DNA from: Acidimicrobiaceae bacterium
GTDB lineage: Bacteria; Actinomycetota; Acidimicrobiia; Acidimicrobiales; MedAcidi-G1
NCBI GenBank assembly: GCA_003541675.1
Contig: DPMC01000225.1
Span: 1 to 5,535, forward strand
DNA length: 5,535 nucleotides
Direction: 5' to 3'
Both the position numbers and the translations under genes were made by a program. Below the pieces are notes generated by a model. That model searched no databases. It was given only the letters and a program-made list of their open reading frames with translations, and was not told the DNA's origin. Below, piece by piece: positions 1-4,155 of the stretch; position 1 is the first letter of the stretch, and every line of letters starts with the position of its first letter.

Positions 1-57
1 ATCGGCTTACCGATGGCCGACTCGCCCAGTCTGACGAATTGGAAAGAGCGGGATTAG
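1..57 (+). CDS. Possible C-terminal end of a plus-strand gene entering from the left edge
   Basis: Frame 1 is open from the window edge and reads IGLPMADSPSLTNWKERD before a TAG at 55-57. That stop overlaps by two bases the TAA (54-56 on the opposite strand) of the methyltransferase, a tail-to-tail arrangement common in compact genomes. Eighteen residues are too few to recognise a family, and frame 3 is also open here, running to a TAG near 167 inside the neighbouring gene, so this may be plain intergenic sequence. No terminator hairpin is visible in these bases. The minus strand shows no ATG or GTG start here for a further gene downstream of the methyltransferase. Confidence 0.2.
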   Translation: MGLPMADSPSLTNWKERD

Positions 58-1247
58 TCACGGATAAAGGCTCCGACCGTCTCCACGTGGGACGTACCGG
101 GAAACAGGTCGACGACCACCAGGCGTTCGAGCCGCATTCCGGCTTTCGCTAGCAGTGCAGCATCGCGGGCGAATGACGAGTGGTCGCAGCCGATCAGGAC
201 GAACAGGTCGGGCTGACATTTCAGCAAAACCCGGGCGCTGTCACGGTCAAGGCCTGCCCGGGCCGGATCGGCAACCACCACCTGGGCAGGAGTGGCCTTC
301 CACTGTTCCACGGTCGACGGAGCAATCCGGACGCTGCCGTCCTTGATACGGGCACCGAGGTTGACGCGGGCGTCGGCCAGTGAGGCCTTGCCGCGTTCCA
401 CTGCAGTGACGGAGCGACCTTCCCCAACGGTGCCGGCAAAGATTCCCACCCCGGCGTAGGCGTCGACCATCGGGCCATTGGCAGTGGGTGCGAGGGCGGT
501 CACCATGGCGTCTACCACTTCGACCAGGGCGTCCACGCCGGCGGGACGGTTCTGGAAAAACGACCGGGCCGAGATCCGCCATCGGCGACCTGCCGCCTCC
601 TCGTGGATCCACGCACGTAGGCCGGCGTCCAATTCGTTGATCGAGACCACGAGGACGTCCTCGGGCACGTCGACCTCCTCGGGGTCACCGCCGTCGACAA
701 TGACGATCCGGTCGCCGGTGCGGGCACCCACCCGGATGGTTACCTCGGTGGCCTCGTCGAAACGGCCGTCCAGTAGGAGTTCCTCAACCCCCGGATCAAC
801 CGCTGAACAGGATCGGGGAATGATGACCTCGTGGGATCCGCCGGCCCGGTAGCCGGCCCGACCGCCGACCACCGCGGCCCGCACTGTCGTCCGTCCGTGA
901 TCGTTCATAAGGGGTCGGATCTCTGCGTCGGGAAAGGCAACATCGGCCCGGGCCAGCTGGTCGGTCACCATGCCGGCCTTCATGACGGCCTGGTGGCCGG
1001 GGTCAACGTGGAGTAGATCACAGCCTCCGCAACCCTCGGTTCGGTGGCGGCATAGCACGTCAACTCGGTGGGGCGACGGAGAAACGATCCGCAGGATGCG
1101 GGCCCGAGACCAGCGCTTGTCCTGCTGGAATACGGTGGCCTCGACGGTCTCGCCGGGCAGGGCGCCCTCCACGAACACCACCAGACCGTTGTCCGCCCGG
1201 GCGATCCCGGCACCATCGCGTGCCGTGTCGATTACCTGGAGTTCCAC
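54..1247 (-). CDS. TRAM-domain class I SAM-dependent RNA 5-methyluridine methyltransferase (RumA/TrmA family)
   Basis: Predicted to methylate C5 of a uridine in rRNA or tRNA in the cytoplasm, using S-adenosylmethionine. Numbering is from the GTG at 1247 (397 aa). Residues 1-58 are a TRAM RNA-binding domain. Cys66, Cys73, Cys76 (C-x6-C-G-G-C) and Cys147 are the family's [4Fe-4S] ligands, with normal spacing. SFFQN around Gln232 is followed by SAM motif I DAYAGVGIFAG (Asp262), acidic Glu284, and motif IV ADPARAGLD (Asp327). Cys354 in LIGCDHSSFARD is the nucleophile and Glu389 in SHVETV the catalytic base. Odd points: the usual Cys-Asn/Asp-Pro is Cys-Asp-His here, and DPPR is DPAR. An upstream in-frame GTG at 1343 gives 429 aa, but its 32 extra residues match nothing known and leave only six bases to the divergent gene, so I prefer 1247, which starts exactly at the TRAM fold. 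The exact RNA target (RlmC-, RlmD- or TrmA-type) cannot be told. Confidence 0.92.
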   Translation of the reverse strand: MELQVIDTARDGAGIARADNGLVVFVEGALPGETVEATVFQQDKRWSRARILRIVSPSPHRVDVLCRHRTEGCGGCDLLHVDPGHQAVMKAGMVTDQLARADVAFPDAEIRPLMNDHGRTTVRAAVVGGRAGYRAGGSHEVIIPRSCSAVDPGVEELLLDGRFDEATEVTIRVGARTGDRIVIVDGGDPEEVDVPEDVLVVSINELDAGLRAWIHEEAAGRRWRISARSFFQNRPAGVDALVEVVDAMVTALAPTANGPMVDAYAGVGIFAGTVGEGRSVTAVERGKASLADARVNLGARIKDGSVRIAPSTVEQWKATPAQVVVADPARAGLDRDSARVLLKCQPDLFVLIGCDHSSFARDAALLAKAGMRLERLVVVDLFPGTSHVETVGAFIRD

Positions 1248-1349
1248 GATGGGACGGTAACCGCCGGCGAAGTCTGGGAAGGCCGTCCACGGGAGGGTTA
1301 CGGTCGTCGCCGGCGAGCCACCCGGCTCGCAACACACGAACACGGGGAT
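1248..1349. promoter_or_regulatory. Divergent intergenic region between methyltransferase and dioxygenase genes
   Basis: If the methyltransferase starts at 1247, these 102 bases must hold promoters for both divergent genes. I see no convincing -35/-10 pair on either strand. The 9-base word CGCCGGCGA occurs twice (1262-1270 and 1308-1316), and its second copy is part of a perfect 10-base palindrome, 1307-1316. That palindrome overlaps the hairpin at 1313-1330. If the longer GTG start at 1343 were used instead, most of this stretch would be coding. Confidence 0.45.
1313..1330 (+). repeat. Perfect 7-bp inverted repeat (hairpin) in the dioxygenase leader
   Basis: GCGAGCC (1313-1319) and GGCTCGC (1324-1330) are exact inverted copies separated by the four bases ACCC. 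In the plus-strand transcript this would form a GC-rich stem ending 19 bases before the ATG at 1350 and 12 bases before the GGGG that may act as ribosome binding site (1343-1346). It overlaps the palindrome TCGCCGGCGA (1307-1316), so the two structures compete. There is no T-tract, so it is not an intrinsic terminator. It could be an operator or a translational control hairpin; chance is possible in GC-rich DNA. Confidence 0.5.
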
Positions 1350-2210
1350 ATGAACATGCAGGAAGCGTCCGCTTCCATGGGACGGGTGCTCACCGAAGAT
1401 CAGGTTGACGACTACCTGAGAGACGGCTGGCTGTCCCCGTTCGATCTGCTGACCGCCGACGAAGTGGCCGCGGCTCGTCTAGCCCTGGAAAGCTTCGAGG
1501 CATCCTGCGGCGGTGATCTCGGGCCTGTCTACCGGTCTGGTTCCCACATGCTGCTGCCATGGGTCGACGACCTCATGCGCCACCCCCGCCTGTTGGACGC
1601 CGTGGAGGAGCTGATCGGCCCCGACCTTCTGTGCTGGAACTCCATCTTTTGGATCAAGGAGGCGGACAGCGCCAGCTACGTGGGCTGGCACCAGGACTAC
1701 GAGTACTGGGGTCTTGACGACGATCGCCTGGTCAGCGTCTGGATCGCCTTGTCTTCAGCCAGTGCGGAGGCGGGTTGCATGTCGGTTATCCCCGGGAGTC
1801 AACGACGCTCGATCAGCCATCGTGACACCTACGCTGCCGACAACCTGTTGAGCCGTGGCCAGGAGCTCGAGATCGATCCGAGTGAACATGACCCGGTTTC
1901 CATGCCGTTGTCACCCGGTCAGGTGTCGTTCCATAACGTCCGGACGGCCCATGGTTCGGGTCCCAACACCACAGATGACCGGCGAATCGGCCTGTCGCTG
2001 CACTTCATGCCGACGTCGGCCCGCCAAACCAAGGTCGACTGGGACGCTGCCGCCCTGGTACGCGGAATCGACGACCACGGGAACTTCGCCCACTGCCCAC
2101 GACCGAAGATTGACATGGACCCTGACACGCTTCCGTTCTTCCAGAAAGCCGCTGAAGCAATGCGCGAGATCATCTACACGGACACGCCGACCACGGAGCA
2201 GTCGAGCTGA
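1350..2210 (+). CDS. Phytanoyl-CoA dioxygenase (PhyH) family Fe(II)/2-oxoglutarate-dependent oxygenase
   Basis: Probable cytoplasmic non-haem iron oxygenase, coupling 2-oxoglutarate decarboxylation to hydroxylation of an unknown small substrate. The 286-aa product has the size of the family. GWHQDYEYWGL supplies the first two iron ligands (His114, Asp116). FHNVRTAHGSGPN supplies the distal His201, and Arg212 in RRIGLSLHF should bind the 2-oxoglutarate carboxylate. VWIALSSASAEAGCMSVIPGS (about 130-150) is the typical PhyH core strand, and the N-terminal DQVDDYLRDGW helix is also typical. The retained Asp argues against a SyrB2-type halogenase, where that residue is Ala or Gly. It lacks the recognisable ectoine hydroxylase signature. 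The start is uncertain: ATG 1350, 1356 and 1377 are all in frame. GGGG at 1343-1346 suits 1356 slightly better by spacing, and the long frame upstream to 1068 is antisense to the methyltransferase. The MOSC gene follows 66 bases later on the same strand. Confidence 0.9.
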   Translation: MNMQEASASMGRVLTEDQVDDYLRDGWLSPFDLLTADEVAAARLALESFEASCGGDLGPVYRSGSHMLLPWVDDLMRHPRLLDAVEELIGPDLLCWNSIFWIKEADSASYVGWHQDYEYWGLDDDRLVSVWIALSSASAEAGCMSVIPGSQRRSISHRDTYAADNLLSRGQELEIDPSEHDPVSMPLSPGQVSFHNVRTAHGSGPNTTDDRRIGLSLHFMPTSARQTKVDWDAAALVRGIDDHGNFAHCPRPKIDMDPDTLPFFQKAAEAMREIIYTDTPTTEQSS

Positions 2211-2263
2211 GGTCGGACCGGTGTCGCTGTGTGAAGCGGCAAGAGGTGCCGGTGGCATGGAGT

Positions 2264-2272
2264 AGAAGGGGG
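2264..2272 (+). promoter_or_regulatory. Ribosome binding site of the MOSC gene
   Basis: AGAAGGGGG lies just upstream of the ATG at 2277 (7 bases from AGAAGG to the start). It supports this start over the in-frame ATG at 2304, which has a weaker purine run (about 2288-2298) before it. Confidence 0.6.
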
Positions 2273-2276
2273 CCAT

Positions 2277-3164
2277 ATGAGCGAGGTCGGAAAGGCAAGG
2301 CGAATGGCTGAACCAGCGAACAGCTCAGAGAGAAAAACGCAGGAATACAGGGTTTCTGAGTTGTGGCGATATCCGGTCAAGTCGATGGCTGGTGAAAACA
2401 TCGACGTGGCCGAGGTCGGCATTGATGGAATCGCCGGCGACCGACGGTGGGCGGTCCGTGACCTGGAGACCGGCAAAGTTGCGAGTGCTAAGAAGACCCG
2501 ACCCTTCGGTGCGCTCCTGCACTGGGCTGCGTCCACGACAGACGATGGAACGGTCCTGGTCGAGTCTCCCGACGACGACGCCTGGATCGCCGGCGATCCG
2601 GCACTAGATCGCGCCCTCTCCGCTACGTTCGACAGACCGGTGGCCATGGTTGCCGCCGAGGACGACCGGCAAGAGTCCTACGACGCCGAGTGGGAACTGA
2701 TTCCCGGCGCGTTGCCGTCGGTCAGCGCCGAGGTGCCAATGGCGGTAGCCAGCGCCTCGATGGCGTTTATCGATGCCTCAGCGCTACACCTGGTGACCGA
2801 AGGGGCGCTGGATCATCTGGGAGACCTTGTGGGTGCGGCCGTGGCGGTAGAGCGCTTCCGACCAACGGCACTCCTTCGGGCGGTGAACGTCGGGGTTTCC
2901 TGCGGATTCGTTGACCTTGACTGGGGTGAGGGCGAAGCAACACTTGGTGGGGCATCCCTAAAGATGAGTGGTCCGACGCCCCGGTGCGTGATGACCACCC
3001 TGTCTCAGCGGGGTCTGGATCCACTCCGTGCGGGACTCCAAGCCTTGGCTGTCAACGCTCGACGCGACACCCTGATCGGAAACCTCCCATGCTTTGGCAC
3101 GGCGGCCGAGGTGACCGGTCCGGGCACAGTTCGCCTAGGCGACCGGTTCGCCTTCACTGGCTGA
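2277..3164 (+). CDS. MOSC domain-containing protein (mARC/YcbX-like, without ferredoxin domain)
   Basis: MOSC proteins bind sulfurated molybdenum cofactor; relatives are the Moco sulfurase C-terminal domain, mitochondrial amidoxime-reducing component (mARC) and bacterial YcbX/YiiM, which reduce N-hydroxylated compounds. The 295-aa product begins with about 23 polar residues. An N-terminal beta-barrel domain follows (about 24-120), opening with YRVSELWRYPVKSMAGE and then GIAGDRRWAV. The MOSC core (about 150-292) contains VERFRPTALL (Arg194, Arg196) and GPTPRCVMTTL. Cys237 there matches the conserved cysteine that ligates molybdenum in mARC. The protein stops after LGDRFAFTG, so there is no C-terminal [2Fe-2S] domain as in YcbX, and an electron donor would have to be separate. 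No membrane segment or signal peptide is seen. It is probably co-transcribed with the PhyH gene. Whether it is a reductase, a Moco carrier or a sulfurtransferase cannot be told from sequence. Confidence 0.93.
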   Translation: MSEVGKARRMAEPANSSERKTQEYRVSELWRYPVKSMAGENIDVAEVGIDGIAGDRRWAVRDLETGKVASAKKTRPFGALLHWAASTTDDGTVLVESPDDDAWIAGDPALDRALSATFDRPVAMVAAEDDRQESYDAEWELIPGALPSVSAEVPMAVASASMAFIDASALHLVTEGALDHLGDLVGAAVAVERFRPTALLRAVNVGVSCGFVDLDWGEGEATLGGASLKMSGPTPRCVMTTLSQRGLDPLRAGLQALAVNARRDTLIGNLPCFGTAAEVTGPGTVRLGDRFAFTG

Positions 3165-3178
3165 GCCCGCAGCGCCGC

Positions 3179-4090
3179 CTAGGGGGCGAGACGGGTGCGG
3201 TCGACGGATAGCGAGAGCACATCGGGGCGGCTGTAGTGCCCAGCGGGATCGAAGTTCTGTCTCTGCCGCGCCACTTCGCTCACGTCGATGTCGGCCCACA
3301 CGATGCCGTGCTCGTCCCGGACCGGTTCGACGATCCACCTTCCGTCTGGGCCGGCAATGCATGTGCCGCCGTTGTGGTACTTCTGGCCCGACGGCAACTG
3401 ATCCCGCACCGGGAGGTCTTCCGGCAGATCCTCAGAGCAGTACATGGCCCCTACGCTGACGACGAACATGCGCCCCTCTTTGGCGACGAACCTCGTGACG
3501 TCCTCGGTGAGCCCTGCCGAACCGGGCCAGGCGGCCACGTGGACCTGTGAACCGGTGGCGTACATGGCCGAACGGGCCAGCGGCATCCAGTTCTCCCAGC
3601 AGTTCAGGCCGGTCAAGCGGACGCCCCGGTGGTTGTGGGCCACGAGACCGGCTCCGTCGCCGTCGGCCCATACCAGGCGCTCACCGTAGGTGGGCTTGAG
3701 CTTGCGGTGTACACCGACGATTCCCGAAGTCGGATCGATGGCCACCAAAGAGCAGTAGACCGATCCGCCCGATGCAGCTCGCTCGACCACGCCGACGTAG
3801 GTAAACGCCCCTATCTCCTGGACGGCGTCGACAACCTGAGCGAACTCGGGACCGTGTACCTCGACAGACTGGTCTACGTACCTGGCGAACGTCTCCTGCT
3901 GGTCGGGGTCCTCCCACGCCGCGGCGTTGGTCAAGTCCAGCCACACCGGGTAGCCGGGCACAAAAACCTCAGGAAAAGCGACCAGATCGGCCCCACCGGC
4001 ACCAGCCTCGGCAATCCGATCGAGGACCACGCCAATGGTGGCGGCACGATCGAGATACACGGGGCTTGTCTGGATGGCGGCGATTCGCAT
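3179..4090 (-). CDS. Nitrilase (carbon-nitrogen hydrolase superfamily, branch 1)
   Basis: Predicted to hydrolyse a nitrile to carboxylic acid and ammonia through a thioester on cysteine; a cytoplasmic, likely oligomeric enzyme. The 303-aa sequence opens with the first beta strand MRIAAIQTSPVYLD and carries the full active site. This comprises Glu41 in FPEVFVPGYP, Lys130 in HRKLKPTYGERLVWADGDG, the second Glu137 in the same block, and Cys164 in GLNCWENWMPLAR. HVAAWPG (184-190) and FDPAGHYSRPDVLSL (280-294) are typical of true nitrilases rather than amidases or Nit/Fhit proteins. The protein ends about ten residues after the RPD block, so it lacks the longer C-terminal tail of many filament-forming nitrilases. 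Start ATG 4090 is backed by AGGAGG upstream. It is the downstream partner of the EthA-like monooxygenase and converges on the MOSC gene with a 14-base gap. Aliphatic versus arylaceto- or cyanide specificity cannot be settled. Confidence 0.95.
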   Translation of the reverse strand: MRIAAIQTSPVYLDRAATIGVVLDRIAEAGAGGADLVAFPEVFVPGYPVWLDLTNAAAWEDPDQQETFARYVDQSVEVHGPEFAQVVDAVQEIGAFTYVGVVERAASGGSVYCSLVAIDPTSGIVGVHRKLKPTYGERLVWADGDGAGLVAHNHRGVRLTGLNCWENWMPLARSAMYATGSQVHVAAWPGSAGLTEDVTRFVAKEGRMFVVSVGAMYCSEDLPEDLPVRDQLPSGQKYHNGGTCIAGPDGRWIVEPVRDEHGIVWADIDVSEVARQRQNFDPAGHYSRPDVLSLSVDRTRLAP

Positions 4091-4100
4091 TGTTGATGGT

Positions 4101-4106
4101 CCTCCT
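4101..4106 (-). promoter_or_regulatory. Consensus Shine-Dalgarno of the nitrilase gene
   Basis: On the minus strand the bases read AGGAGG, a perfect anti-16S match, 10 bases upstream of the ATG at 4090. It fixes the start and implies the nitrilase is translated independently of the upstream monooxygenase cistron. Confidence 0.75.
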
Positions 4107-4128
4107 ATTCGGAAATGTCCGGTTCAAT

Positions 4129-4146
4129 TGGCTGGCGTGCCAGCCA
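4129..4146 (-). repeat. Perfect 8-bp inverted repeat between monooxygenase and nitrilase genes
   Basis: TGGCTGGC (4129-4136) and GCCAGCCA (4139-4146) are exact inverted copies around a GT centre, folding as a 7-bp stem with a four-base loop. It begins 9 bases past the monooxygenase stop. On the minus strand it is followed by AATTGAACC, with no T-run, so it is not a classical intrinsic terminator. It lies about 22 bases before the nitrilase AGGAGG. Possible roles are partial termination or attenuation, an mRNA processing or 3' stability element between cistrons, or a protein-binding palindrome. Confidence 0.6.
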
Positions 4147-4155
4147 GACGGCGAA

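Noticed and set aside
840..860. Direct repeat GCCGGCCCG, two copies offset by 12 bases
   Set aside because: It encodes the R-A-G-Y-R-A-G-G stretch of the methyltransferase, which aligns with the normal family sequence before the fourth iron-sulfur cysteine.
1068..1349. Upstream in-frame extension of the dioxygenase reading frame to an ATG at 1068
   Set aside because: It lies antisense within the methyltransferase and its translation is arginine-rich, non-domain sequence. The PhyH fold begins after the ATG cluster at 1350-1377.
1350..2210. Halogenase of the SyrB2 type
   Set aside because: The iron-binding motif is His-x-Asp (WHQD); halogenases replace the Asp with Ala or Gly.
3131..3142. 12-base perfect palindrome TCGCCTAGGCGA near the end of the MOSC gene
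   Set aside because: It is wholly within codons for the conserved V-R-L-G-D-R stretch and has no partner or T-tract; probably chance in GC-rich DNA.
3165..3190. Bidirectional terminator between the convergent MOSC and nitrilase genes
   Set aside because: Only a CCTAGG core with imperfect GC arms is seen; no usable loop and no T-run on either side.
3629..4096. 155-residue plus-strand open frame opposite the nitrilase
   Set aside because: It is fully antisense to a gene with an intact active site, and its translation shows no domain; a shadow of GC-rich coding.
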